NCBI GenBank assembly: GCA_963854735.1
Contig: OY978106.1
Span: forward strand, 1,143,978-1,207,977
Reading direction: 5' to 3'
Source: Marvania coccoides
Lineage: Eukaryota; Chlorophyta; Trebouxiophyceae; Chlorellales; Chlorellaceae
Length of the DNA: 64,000 nt
Positions 11,810-21,790 of this stretch are shown here, in pieces. The position numbers and the translations under genes are program-made. Every line of letters starts with the position of its first letter. Within the stretch, counting starts at the first letter, position 1. Below the pieces are notes generated by a model. The model did no database searches and had not been told where the DNA came from. It saw only the letters and a program-made list of their open reading frames with translations.

Positions 11810-12661
11810 TCATTTTCCGAACAGGTTAAACCACGTGCAAACTGGAGCCCATAGTTTCGTGCAGGCGGGACTTTGAAGGGCAACGGAATAGGCGACGACG
11901 TTCTCCGAGTATCGGCATTTCAGTTTCAGCGGGTTAATCCTGCAATAGGCCGAGTTCATCACTTTTGAAGCGCACCTGCATTTCATCGTGAATGTCAGAA
12001 GGCAATTCCTGGCTTTGAGTTGAGTTTGATATTTCTTCTTACCTGGTAAGGTTCCGTGCGCATACACAGTTGATGGCAGAGTATACGCAATTGCCCTTAT
12101 GGCAACTGTCATGCGCTTGGCAGCACTTGTCCAGGTTGTTCAATGTAATATTCGGGTGCCCAGTGCTCGGCCCTGACCGCCCGGGCCCGCACCAATTTCC
12201 TAGCAAGGGACGGTAAAAACTTAAGTTTGAGCTGTTTCGTGTGCATGCGTCTCTCGATATTTTCCAGTGGTTGAGCTTGTAGAAAAGTGCTATTTTAAGA
12301 CAGACTAGACAAAACGTATCCATGGATATCGTTATTCTAGGAAACTCCTTATAAAAAAGGTGGAAAAATGCATTTGATTTGACTTACCATAATTGAGTTG
12401 AGGAGCTGCGCGAGCTGAGCGGGGACTGGCCACCTCGAATGCCTTGCGAATCTCGGTGTCAGTCATGTTTTCGTACTTCTTCGGCATCGGCACGCTGCAA
12501 AGACAATGGGGGGCCAAGCACTCTGGTAACATCTCTAGTTGCAGATTCAATGAAATAAACATTTAATAAACATGGGACATCTCCTACGTTTGGCCTCCAA
12601 GTGCGAATGTGGAGCACACAAAAAGGAGGATGCATAGGGGTATGAAGACTGACAGCCTCAT
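11810..12661 (-). CDS. secreted phospholipase A2
   Basis: Four exons (12661-12588, 12494-12388, 12199-12043, 12008-11810) join in phase to 178 residues. The protein starts with a clear signal peptide, MRLSVFIPLCILLFVCSTFA. The calcium loop GNWCGPGRSGP (residues 61-71) is split across the exon 2/3 junction. It is followed by the catalytic LDKCCQAHDSC with the His90-Asp91 pair. Many cysteines follow (NCVYSAINCVCA, KCRC), consistent with disulfides. The family hydrolyses the sn-2 ester of phospholipids in a calcium-dependent way outside the cell or in the endomembrane lumen. All catalytic residues visible to me are present, so it should be active. Confidence 0.88.
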
Positions 12662-13066
12662 TTCTCCTGCGCAAACAGATGGAAACGCAAACAGTCAATG
12701 TACTGCAGCCATAGCAAGAGTTGCAGATTGCTATTTGCAGCAGCCCTGTGGGGGGGCAGGGGGCAGATTAAAATGCGTGTTTTGAAATTATCTTGAAAAA
12801 ATATATGACATTCAGCCTCTCCGTACCCTCAATATAGACGCAGTATCTAGTATATTGCAATACATAATGAGTAAGTAATGAGTAATAGCAATCCAACCCC
12901 CCAAACAAATACGTAAAATTGTTCTGGCAAATTGTTCTGGCAAATTGTTCAGTCTAGACTGGAAAGCATATAGTCACTGCTCTGCATTATTTAATTACAA
13001 CACCATGATGATGAACTAGTAACACGCATAGCTATAAACCCTAAAACAGAAAACCCCTAAACTAAT
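12662..13066. other. intergenic with short telomere-like motif
   Basis: AT-rich sequence between the phospholipase promoter and the end of the JmjC gene. At 13036-13062, just past the JmjC end, are AAACCCTAAA and ACCCCTAAAC, one perfect and one degenerate copy of the chromosome's telomere repeat (CCCTAAA on this strand). No gene is seen. Confidence 0.5.
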
Positions 13067-14395
13067 TCAAAGTTGTACTTGCGCGACAGGATGCAGCAGG
13101 ATGTCTAGGTGGGCGGTCGTCAGCGTGATGCACTGGTCGTGAAACACATCCTCCACGTCGCCCCCCCGCAGCTCCATCCCCTTGGAGTAGAACGGCGGGC
13201 AGTCTGCAACACGTCCATCCAGCGCATCCCTCAGGAACTGGCGCAGCATGGGTGCGCTCTCCTCGGGGAACGCGCTCCACACCGCCCCCGCCCCGCAGCC
13301 AATGATGGTCAGTGGGTCGTCACCGCAGCGAGCGACCGGCCTCTCGGTTTCTGGAGGGTGCTGCACGTGGTGCAGGACGTTGCAGGCGTCACTGAGGTCC
13401 ACGTGCAATTTGGTCACGTTGTCGCCACCCCCTGTGTGCTCCTCCTCGCGGCCGTACGCAATGTATCCTTTGGGGCCCAGGTCAGGCCCCGCAGCCGGCA
13501 GGTGGGTCGCCAAGTTGAGCAGACCCTCAGAAGGGTTCAGGTACACGGCCAGTGGGTGCAGCATCTCCACGAAATCCTCGTACAGGCGCGGTAACTCGTC
13601 GGCAAAGGTGTCGTTTGGCGGGAAGTCCTTGAGCTTCTGCATCCGCAGCGGGGCCCCACCAGCGCCCATCGTGGGCCCATGGCATTCCTTGTACTCGGAG
13701 AAGAACTTCTTCGCGGGCGTGCTGACAGTCTCCCAGTCGGCGCAATCGATGACATCCAGGCTGCTGTTCTCGCCCACAGCGCTGGCCATCATGGTGGGGC
13801 CCCATTCCATCTTCCCCCGCAAACCGCGGATGACGATGATCTGCTTCTCGCCCCACAGCTTCTCGAAGAGTCTGACGGTCCGCTGGCGGTGGGGAGAGCT
13901 GGGTGAAAAGTCGTTGGCGTGTGGCGTCCACACGTAGATACCATTGCCATTGGTGTCCCGGCCAGCGAGGCGGTAGTCTTGGCGTTCCAGCGACTCGTGC
14001 CAGCCTCCTCCCCCTTTGCCGGGTGTGGTCTCGACGGCACCCCCGCCTCGAGCCCCTGCCACCACCACCTCGTCGAGAATGCGCATTATGGGCACGGACA
14101 GTAGGCGCTTCATGGTGGTGGTTTCCTTCCATGAGGGGCACTCCAAGGCTGCAGTCCCCTGGGCGAGCTCGGCGCAGCACTGGGGGCAAAAATCTTCGCC
14201 GCAGTGCTGGCAGTTGGCGTGCACGTTGTCCACGGTGGTCGCACAGCGGTTGCAAAGAATGCGGTCTGCGTGTTCAGATCAGTATATTTTTAGGTGTGTT
14301 TGAACAGATACGGCACATGCAGCCTTTTGGAACTCACCGTCAGAGTCTACATGCACAACCTGCAGACGGTTGATATCCAGCCCCTGACGCACAAC
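13067..14395 (-). CDS. KDM3/JHDM2-like JmjC protein, truncated (possible pseudogene)
   Basis: Exons 14395-14338 and 14265-13067 join in phase; the 5' end is not resolved. The zinc-finger part reads DRILCNRCATTVDN then CQHCGEDFCPQCC, as in plant and animal KDM3 histone H3K9 demethylases. The JmjC core has KLHVDLSDACNVLHHVQ with the first Fe(II) His and Asp, and AVWSAFPEESAPMLRQFLRD. Family members continue through a block with the second iron-binding His ('PHQVRN' in relatives). Here the frame stops shortly after HDQCITLTTAHLDILL. A one-base shift near 13085 would continue as SRKYNFEL, followed by another early stop. The second His is absent, so activity is doubtful. It may be a decaying partial gene copy; the N-terminal part expected in the family is also not found. 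Confidence 0.65.
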
Positions 14396-14909
14396 CTGCG
14401 AAAAAATACCGTTTTTTTAAAACTCGATCAAACCCAGCGGCACACAAGCAAGCAAGCTCTCTGTCCATGCATGCAGGAGGGAATAACGGACAACTCATAT
14501 TCCGGCGCTAAAACCTTTTCCCACCAGCTATTTCGATATATCCTTCCCCAGGGGACGCTTGGGATCAAGCGCTGCCATGGGAGGGGCTGGATTATTTCAC
14601 TTGGCTGGGGGAAAGACTTCCAAAAACAAATTTTGAAGAGAATCCCTTGGGTTGATGTTTTCGTAGCAATGGACTCCATCTTCGTAAGAGGCTGTATACA
14701 TGCTTACAAATCTGAAGGGTCGGTGGGAATAAAAAATCCACCGGGTTTGACCATGCAAAAATGCAAATTCTCAACAGGCGCTGCTTGTGAAAAACTTTGA
14801 ATTCGAATACCAATGCAAATCAAAACTGGGTGCATGCTGCTCACAAATGGGCAACTCTTGTTTGATGTCTTCAGCGCTAAAAGTATATGCAAATGTACCA
14901 TTATCCAAT
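14396..14909. other. 5' region of JmjC gene, unresolved
   Basis: Lies between the JmjC exon at 14395 and the end of the SDR gene. Minus-strand open frames (14679-14428, 14813-14592) could hold the missing first exon(s), for example an 83-codon frame from the ATG at 14679, but none shows KDM3 similarity and I cannot choose a start. Confidence 0.4.
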
Positions 14910-16851
14910 CTACTCCTCAGCCATCTGCTTCGACCTCTCCACGGACACCCTCGCACCCGTCCCGGCAGCCGCCTCCTTGCCCATGGCGGGGAGAGGCGGC
15001 GCAGGCGCCATGCCCTCCACGGCCACCCCCTTCAGGCGGTTTGGCAGCGGGCTGCGCAGAAAACCTTCCAGCGCGTCTGCAGTTTGCTCGTACAGCCGGA
15101 AGCGGGCGTGGGGGGAGCGGGCTTCCTTGTTGAGGGGCTGAATGGTGGCCAGGCTGATCATCTGCAGCGTCAGGTTGCTCCAGTAGCGAGGGCCGATGAA
15201 ACGGCCGCCGTGGCCCTCCAGCGCCGGCTCAGCGGCAGCATATGTGAGGGGCAGGGCGCCGCGGTAGGCGGACTGGCCAAAAGCGGCTTGCATGAACTGG
15301 CGCATGACGGCGCCGCTCAGCCTGCGCTCGAAGCGCGCGCCGATCTCTGCAGAAACGAAAATCGCCAGAGACCCATAACATGAACCAAAAAATTAAATGT
15401 GCACAGTTGGATGCATTACAACCATGCGAAAACACTCGCCAGTTTGGGCAATGCCGGGGTGCGCCACAAACACGTCCACCCCGCTGCCCTTGAGGCGCCT
15501 GGCCATCTCCAGTCCCACCATCAGGTTTGCCAGCTTGCTGGTGGAGTAGAGGTCGGAGCCAGGAGGGGCGCGCAGGGCGACGGGGTCGTCCCATGGGATG
15601 TGCCCCCACTGCTCCTCCAGCGAGGTCATCCACACGATGCGGGAGGGGGTGGACTCTTGCAGGCGGTGGAGGAGGAGGTGGGCCAGCAGAAAGTGGCCAA
15701 CAAAGTTGGTGCCGTATCTGCCAAAGTAGAAACACGATTGATATCACGTGTTTCGATACAGATACAGTAGAATTTCAACGTTTGCATATATATGCGGTTT
15801 TGTTGGAGCGCTTCAGTCGGTTCTTACCGTTGCTCCATGCCGTCCTCCGTCGTCTCTGCGCACGTGCATTTATTGAAACTCAGGAAAAAGGTTTGGATAC
15901 AATTAAACAGAAGGCGATTACGCGATTTACCTTCAGCGCGCAGCTGCAGCGCGGCGTTGAGCAGCAGGCCGTGCAGGGGTTCGTTCTTGGCCAGGAACCT
16001 ATCGGCACAGGAGCGGATGGAGGCAATGGACGCCAGGTCCAGCTGCATCCACTGGAGGCGGCCACGCATGTCGGGAGTGCTGCGCAGAATCTCAGCCATG
16101 GCACTGCACACAAACAGGGAAGAAGGAAAAAATTGTTGCAATAATAATAACATACAAATATCGCGCACGAAAATAATATTCAGCATGCCATCGGGGCCAT
16201 GCATTGCACTATTTATTTGAATTCCTCACTCCTCAGCTCTCTTGCTGGAGGGTGATGCTATGTACACGTTGGCCCCGACCTTGGCGAGGTGCCGACTGGC
16301 TTCCAGGCCAATGCCGCTGCTGCCACCTGAATATATACAACAGAATTCCCGCATGCCGTAGTAAATTTATTGAATTAAAGAGAGAGAGAAAAAATATGTG
16401 TTTACACAAATCGATTTCCCCCCACGTCATCGGTGGATTCAAGCACGAGCGCACCCCTGGGCATCTGAAAATGCGCCCCGACATCGGTGACCCCCGCACA
16501 TATGTATATGATATTTTACCTGTCACTACGAAGGTCTTCCCGCCTAGATCAGGGAGGCTGTCGTAACCCCAGCCTTCGATCGCAGCCATCATTTTGGGGG
16601 GCGCGTTGGGGAGCCACCTGCATACAAAAGCGTAATCCAAAGGGGAGAAAATAAGTCTCGATGCCCTGCCGTTACAAAAGAAGAATGAAGACCCCTCAGC
16701 CTGCCTAGGCCCTGCGTAGGACCATTTTTAGTTCAAGGTCCTGGGCGTCTCACTTGGTAATGAAAATGTCAGAGAGGCTCCATGACGGCTTTTCAGTTTT
16801 TGTTTTGCCGCCGCGTGGCTCCCCTTGAGAGGGGGGTGGGTGGGTGGCCAT
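14910..16851 (-). CDS. short-chain dehydrogenase/reductase (retinol dehydrogenase / POR-like)
   Basis: Seven exons (16851-16754, 16617-16520, 16326-16230, 16103-15931, 15855-15828, 15717-15440, 15346-14910) join in phase to 402 residues. The dinucleotide-binding motif TGGSSGIG sits at residues 65-72, preceded by KTFVV. The 'NAG' position reads LLLNAA, and NFVGHFLL matches the family's 'N.lGhF.L' block. The catalytic triad is visible: Ser197 (WMTS) and Tyr222-x3-Lys226 (YSTSK). Exon 5 is only 28 bases but encodes the conserved TTEDGMEQ block. The exon 6 donor is GC (ACTG|GCGAGT), needed to give HPGIAQTEIG. The family is NAD(P)H-dependent; the substrate cannot be told. The N-terminal 50 residues are basic and proline-rich. 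A C-terminal extension of ~130 residues may be membrane-associated. Confidence 0.85.
16423..16500 (+). repeat. diverged copy of the SMP-like gene's last-exon motif inside an SDR intron
   Basis: Read on the plus strand this stretch, within SDR intron 2 (16327-16519), encodes HVIGGFKHERTP, ten residues, then PDIGDPRT. The last exon of the plus-strand gene at 17037-17861 ends HVTGGFKSERNPDVSDPRT. The shared pattern HV-GGFK-ER-P...D-DPRT suggests a duplicated fragment or a shared ancestral motif. It lies antisense within the SDR transcript. Confidence 0.5.
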
Positions 16852-17036
16852 TGGACGCAAAAATAGTCGCAAATGAAGTTAAAATGCTGTATACTGACCG
16901 CACTGGACTGGAGTTTATTTGTTTTTTTTTCCTGTGGGCATGCAGCTTTGGAATTTGTGGGGCAGCTGCCTTTTTTCGTCTTTAAAACGCATCGTTTTAT
17001 CATTTTATTTTAAATTCAAGGAATATCAACGCATCC

Positions 17037-17861
17037 ATGTCGCTGAGCGACCGTCACTCTGCCCACGACAGGGAGCCCAAGCACCCTCGCCCAGTGGAAG
17101 ACCCCCATCATCACCACGCTGGTGCCGGGCTGTCCAAGGACCAGGTGGAGCAGCTGGCTGAAACAATGACAGCCGTGGGTCAACATATGATTGGATATGC
17201 GAATAAATGAAGGCCATTTGACGGAAATAAAGAGCTGCGAAAGCGCCGCCGCTTTCGCAGCTCACAGCGCTTTATTTTATCGCTTTTACCACAGGTGGGA
17301 GCGGACTACATTTCCGAAAAGACAGCTGCCCGTTTCTCTGCAGATGAGGTTCCCCAGGGTCCTGCCGCCGTGGCCACTGGCCCTCCCCCGGAGGCTCTGG
17401 CCAACAAAATCATCAAGGAGGCTGCTCGCGAGATGGAACGGCGGGAGGGCACCGTGCCCAAGGGCAGCGACGCCGCCCTGGCGCAGAGCGTAGCGTTCCA
17501 CCGCCTGGATCCCCAGGCGCCAGAACACGCCGTGGCCGAAAAGGTATATTGCCGAATTTGCCATTTCTTGTTTTAATATGGAGACTACGGTGTATTATGT
17601 GGAGCAATCTGACGAAGGCTTCACATATTTAACATATTTGAATGCTGATGCCCTACTGCCGCTGTGCAGATCCGCGAGCGCGTGGCTTCTGCTGAGGAGC
17701 ACGGCAGGCATGCTACCTTTGTGGGGCCCGACCCTGAAAAAGGATCAGACCACCCCAACGCCAAGATTAGGCACTTCCTGCAGGGCGGCACTGCGCAGCA
17801 CCACGTCACCGGCGGGTTTAAGAGCGAACGCAACCCTGACGTCAGCGACCCACGCACCTGA
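17037..17861 (+). CDS. SMP-domain (seed maturation protein / LEA-like) protein
   Basis: Three exons (17037-17174, 17295-17543, 17670-17861) give 192 residues. The start ATG at 17037 opens a hydrophilic, histidine-rich leader (MSLSDRHSAHDREPKH). Exon 2 has a pattern like the SMP family: ALANKIIKEAAREMERREG, then VPKGSDAALAQSVAFH ('G.vpkGS.AA.aQS.A'). Exon 3 ends with the motif HVTGGFKSERNPDVSDPRT, a related form of which occurs in a nearby SDR intron. The protein is charged and without membrane helices. SMP proteins belong to the LEA group associated with desiccation and stress; a similar role is inferred only. Intron 1 contains a perfect 14-bp hairpin. Confidence 0.5.
17232..17263. repeat. 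perfect 14-bp inverted repeat in an intron
   Basis: Arms GAGCTGCGAAAGCG (17232-17245) and CGCTTTCGCAGCTC (17250-17263) are exact reverse complements around a 4-base loop CCGC. It lies in intron 1 (17175-17294) of the SMP-like gene, ~30 bases before the acceptor. Confidence 0.9.
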
Positions 17862-18155
17862 AACGGGAAGGATACGTATCAAATGCCATAGTATGGTAAG
17901 AAAAGAAAGAAAGTGGAACGTAAAGAGCATTGGACACCTGTTTATATGTGCGCTGTTAGCCTTCATTGCATAAAGTTGGGGGTGAAAATGAGCCCAGCCC
18001 CTCAGTTTTGTGTGTTTTGCTTGCTTGCGTAAACAAACCAACAACCGTGGGTTTACAATTTTGTGGTTGGTATCAGTACAAATGATTTGAAAAAATAGTA
18101 ATCGTACATGCTGCAAAGTCATTGCTAATAAACCAACAGCCCCCTTCGTAAAGCC

Positions 18156-18919
18156 TCAACTGTACTGTCCGTACCCCCTTCCGTCTGCTCTCTTCACGCC
18201 CTGAATGGTGCATACAATCCTGCGGGGCCCGCCATAGTTCCTGTGCTCGTTCAGATAGATGCCCTGCCACGTCCCCAGCGCCAGCCGACCCTGCGCCAGC
18301 GGCAGCATCAGCCCTGGCCCCATCAGCGAAGACTGCCAAAAGAGAGAGGATTCTAATTGTAATAAATCATTATAATTCCCCCTGTTTATTTCATCTTCAA
18401 CAAAACACTGCATTGTATTGCCATCCACTCTTCGTACACCTCAAAAATAAATGATAAACGGCACAGTGCTTCTTGCCTTTACGTGCGCTGGCATGTCATC
18501 AGGCCCCTCCTCATCGTGGCGGTAGTGAGCTCCCTCGGGAGCAATGCGATCCAACGCATCCGCCAGGTCCAGGGGCACGTCTGGCGATGCATTTTCGTTG
18601 ACAGTGAGCGACGCTGAGGTGTGCTGAATGAAGAGGTGGACCAGTCCTGTCTCAAACTCGGAAATCTCAGGGAGGCGCTGCAGCAGGGGGCGGGTGATGA
18701 CGTGGCAGCCACGGGAGTGACCAGGCAGCTCCACGACTTTTGAGACCCACTCAGTTGGGCGAGGCACAGTGGCAACAGGAGCGTCGCCTGCAAGAAAGCA
18801 ACGATTTTTTCTCTCATCAAATTCAAGCTACCTGAACACGGCACAACCCAGTATTTTTACGGCGATTTTAATCATTTTCCTCCCTTGTCTCCTTGTTCAC
18901 CTGCAGCTGCTTTTGGCAT
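18156..18919 (-). CDS. YjbQ / UPF0047 family protein
   Basis: Three exons (18919-18901, 18787-18477, 18332-18156) give 168 residues. It has the family blocks [20 protein letters not shown], then [29 protein letters not shown] and [16 protein letters not shown]. The His of IQHTSAS, the His of HYRHDEE and the final NEHR are the usual conserved positions. The intron 2 donor is GC (GTAAAG|GCAAGA); this keeps the conserved HVK-SSL junction, whereas the nearby GT (CAC|GTAAAG) would delete VK. YjbQ proteins are widespread; a weak thiamine-phosphate-synthase activity has been described for some, and the true role is unsettled. The full family length is present without a transit peptide, so probably cytosolic. 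Confidence 0.9.
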
Positions 18920-19142
18920 CCTAAATGTTTTTGGCGAAGAAGATTTGAAAGAAATGAGACCGGCACGGCCTTTGACAGCAAGCACGGGCTTCATCTACCC
19001 GGACTGTATTTTGGGGGGTTTTAATTAATGCCACACCAACACAGCCTGCGAGCGTCCTTTCCAACTCGTTTGAATCGCCTTTGACCGATTTTTGTTTCAG
19101 GCGGGCCTTCCAGTGGCTTAATTTCAATACAATATAGTGGCA

Positions 19143-20597
19143 ATGAAGCAGCGAGTAAGTCCCCAGGAGCTGAGAGGGGGCGCTCCAGCCCCCGCGGGGC
19201 GGGCCAGCCAAAACCGTTTTGAAAACGAGCTGCGCCAGCCAGAGCCAGTTACCCCCGCCTCACTGCTAAAAAGGCTGAAAGAAGTCCAAGGCGAGGTCAT
19301 GAAATGGAAACTCTTGACTTCAAAGCCGGCGCCAGCGAAGCCCCCCCCTCAAAATCGCGATATCAGAGGCCCAGCGCCGCTGGAGCTTGGGACTTCTTTC
19401 ATCAATCGCCTGGCCAAGGCGGAGAACACGCTGTTGCGGGCAACCAAAGCCTTGAAGGGTTTTTGCGCTGCGCCACCGACGGCCCCCAGGGAACGGCCCT
19501 ACTACGGACGTGTCTCAATCAAAAGCGACCCTCCTCCACCTCAATTTGACACCGCCGCCCCTCCGCCCTCCGCCCACCCAGCCGTGAAACGCCAAACCAC
19601 CTCCGATACCAGCTGTCAGACCGAAGAACCCAAAGCTACATCGCGCTTGACCAGCCCGCGCGCTGGCAGCTATTTGGCAGCACCTGCAGCTGTGGCTCCA
19701 CCCCCTTTGCAGCTGGATTCCACCATCAGCAGGGATTCAACCGCAGCAGAAGACAGCTCAAGATCCCTTTTGCAGACACCTGGAGGCTATCGCCGGCTAT
19801 GGGAGGTTGATCAGAGCTCAGAGTTGATCGCTGCAGCGTGGGGTGGCGACGCCAATGACAGCCTGACCATGATAGCTTCCGGACCTTCTTTCAGTCCCAG
19901 ACCAGACCCCAGAGACGGCAACATCGAGGATCTGAGGAGCAGGGAGAGCAGCGTGGCTGAAACGGTGGACTGCCAGTTGAAATTTCCTCGAGCAGAGCAA
20001 CCGGCAGCAGCAGCGGCTGAAGCTGATGACCTCATGCTGCTGTGCCCTCGCAACGGCAGCCTGGCCTTTGTGCGGCCTGAAAGCTTGGACTGCTGCGATT
20101 GGTGCGGCGATGTTACTCCCGTGGACAATTCTGAAGTGGAAGCAGGGCCTTCAACGGCAGCAGCCAAAGAGCAGCATCTGCCCCTTTGGCCGGCGATCAG
20201 CGCTTCCTCTATGGGGGATGATTCGAGCGCATCGATACTGGCGCGCATGGACCCAACTTCGAGGTCAAAAGCTGCGTCAAAAGCGCAGATTTCTGCCCGA
20301 CAGGATTCAGCTGCGGCGGAGCCACCTGCTGCCCGCAGCCTGCTGCTGCCTGACGAGCTCTCGCTGCTGGGGAAGCTCCCTAGCGACGATTTAAACCCTA
20401 CCACTGCCAGCGCTGGGGGTGATAGCTACCAGAACCTTCATAAACTTGCTTACTTGCGTCCAATGCCCACTCCCTCCACGTCCTCCACAGTGGAAGGGGA
20501 TGATGGGGACATCAGCCCGTTGGTGGCGCTCAAGCTGCGGCGGCTGTCTCAGCTTCAGGGGATCGTGACGGCCCAAGCCTGGGCGACCCCAATCTAA
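19143..20597 (+). CDS. unrecognised low-complexity protein
   Basis: A single exon of 485 codons starting at ATG 19143 (an in-frame GTG two codons earlier is not needed). I do not recognise a family. The N-terminal 130 residues contain the most ordered-looking part: LLKRLKEVQGEVMKWKLLTS and SFINRLAKAENTLLRATKAL, two likely helices. The remainder is Ser/Ala/Pro-rich and probably disordered, with a short cysteine pair in DCCDWCGDVTPVD. No signal peptide or membrane helix. It is divergent from YjbQ with about 220 bases between. Length without stops and GC-rich codon use support a real gene. Confidence 0.65.
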   Translation: MKQRVSPQELRGGAPAPAGRASQNRFENELRQPEPVTPASLLKRLKEVQGEVMKWKLLTSKPAPAKPPPQNRDIRGPAPLELGTSFINRLAKAENTLLRATKALKGFCAAPPTAPRERPYYGRVSIKSDPPPPQFDTAAPPPSAHPAVKRQTTSDTSCQTEEPKATSRLTSPRAGSYLAAPAAVAPPPLQLDSTISRDSTAAEDSSRSLLQTPGGYRRLWEVDQSSELIAAAWGGDANDSLTMIASGPSFSPRPDPRDGNIEDLRSRESSVAETVDCQLKFPRAEQPAAAAAEADDLMLLCPRNGSLAFVRPESLDCCDWCGDVTPVDNSEVEAGPSTAAAKEQHLPLWPAISASSMGDDSSASILARMDPTSRSKAASKAQISARQDSAAAEPPAARSLLLPDELSLLGKLPSDDLNPTTASAGGDSYQNLHKLAYLRPMPTPSTSSTVEGDDGDISPLVALKLRRLSQLQGIVTAQAWATPI

Positions 20598-20685
20598 AAA
20601 GAAAATGAATGACCACCAAAATCGAAACTTTCTTATTTCATTTTAACATTTGGTAATTTGTGAAGTCACGAATTCATTTTTTATA

Positions 20686-21336
20686 TCATGTGGAGGAAGA
20701 AGAAGCGCTTCCTTTGCCGCTGGCAAAGCTGGTGGTCGTGGCTGGTGCCGGCATGTGCCTCATTGCCTCTTCCCTACTGCTCAGAGGCCGCCGTGCCGCT
20801 GCAGCATCCGTCATTGGTTTGTGCCCGTGACGTTCTGTGTACGTCTGCAACGCCTGCTGCAGATGCGCTTCCTCCTCGGTCTGCACCAGGTCAATGATAC
20901 CAGGTTCGTTTGCCGCTGCTGCCGCCTCTGCAAATTCCTTCTCCGCCTGCACGCGCGCCTCCCTGCGCGGCTTGCCCTGCTCCATCAGCTCCAGCTGACG
21001 CGTTGCAAATCTCCTGGCGGTTGTGGGTTCATAGCTGCCCAGGTCTATCGCCTCCAGGCTTGCCCCTGGGTTGCGTCGGTAATAGTTGCGGATGATGTCG
21101 TCCTCAGGGAAGTGAATGGGGGGAGGGCGACGACCGGGCTTGGGAACGATGGGAGGCACGCTGCAATGGGAGGGAAGAGGCAAGGTTTAGTGGCTTGCAA
21201 GGGGTGAAAAGGTGGGAGTTTATTTCTCTCTCGCCCACCGTTCCAAGGCATCCAGCCACCTGGGCTTCTCCATCACGCCGGCTTCCATTAAGAATTTGAC
21301 ATACTTCACCAAGCCTGCTGTGGAGCGCTTGGCCAT
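20686..21336 (-). CDS. mitochondrial ribosomal protein mS23
   Basis: Two exons (21336-21239 and 21160-20686) give 190 residues. The N terminus MAKRSTAGLVKYVKFLMEAG then KPRWLDALERVPPIVP matches the plant mS23 start. The core has FPEDDIIRNYYRRNPGAS, SYEPTTARRFATRQLELME and REARVQAEKEF, the family's 'PED...f.k.hP...DPPPAR.f..RqLelme.G' pattern. The C-terminal third (from ~120) is a low-complexity extension. It is a structural protein of the small mitoribosomal subunit. The first exon is set by phase and by agreement with the family N terminus. Confidence 0.82.
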
Positions 21337-21790
21337 GTTGTGGAGCGGGGGACTTGATTTGTTATATACAAAAAAAAAAAAAAAAAAACGTCTGTAAAAC
21401 AGTAAAACAGCAGCGGCGCTCTGTGGTTCAATGATCCTGGCCGAATGACGAACCGTTGCTGGCTCAATTTGTGTTTAAAAGTTAATTGAACTTGTTTTGG
21501 ATTTGCCAGGAGTCGGCCAAAACAAACTGCAGGTTTTTTGGGGGAAAAAAGCGTTCTCTCTGCTTTTATGCAGAAACAATTGTTTTGCAATGTGCGGTCG
21601 GATTCTCGGATACAGTTTAATAGCATGTTGACGATTTCTTTGTGCACTCTTCGCCTTCAAATCTTCTAGACTCTGAACATCTCGCTTCGCGCGCCGCTTG
21701 GGGCTGAGTGTTCCAATTTTGCACTCGGAGCTTTCTCTTTCTCGCAGTAAGCCATCTGGATCCGTCCCTCCCCCAAACCATATTCAAACC
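21337..21790. other. divergent promoter region with A19 tract
   Basis: Shared upstream region of mS23 (minus) and the gene at 21791 (plus). It holds a run of 19 A at 21370-21388. Short open frames here overlap in AT-rich sequence and are not supported. Confidence 0.55.
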
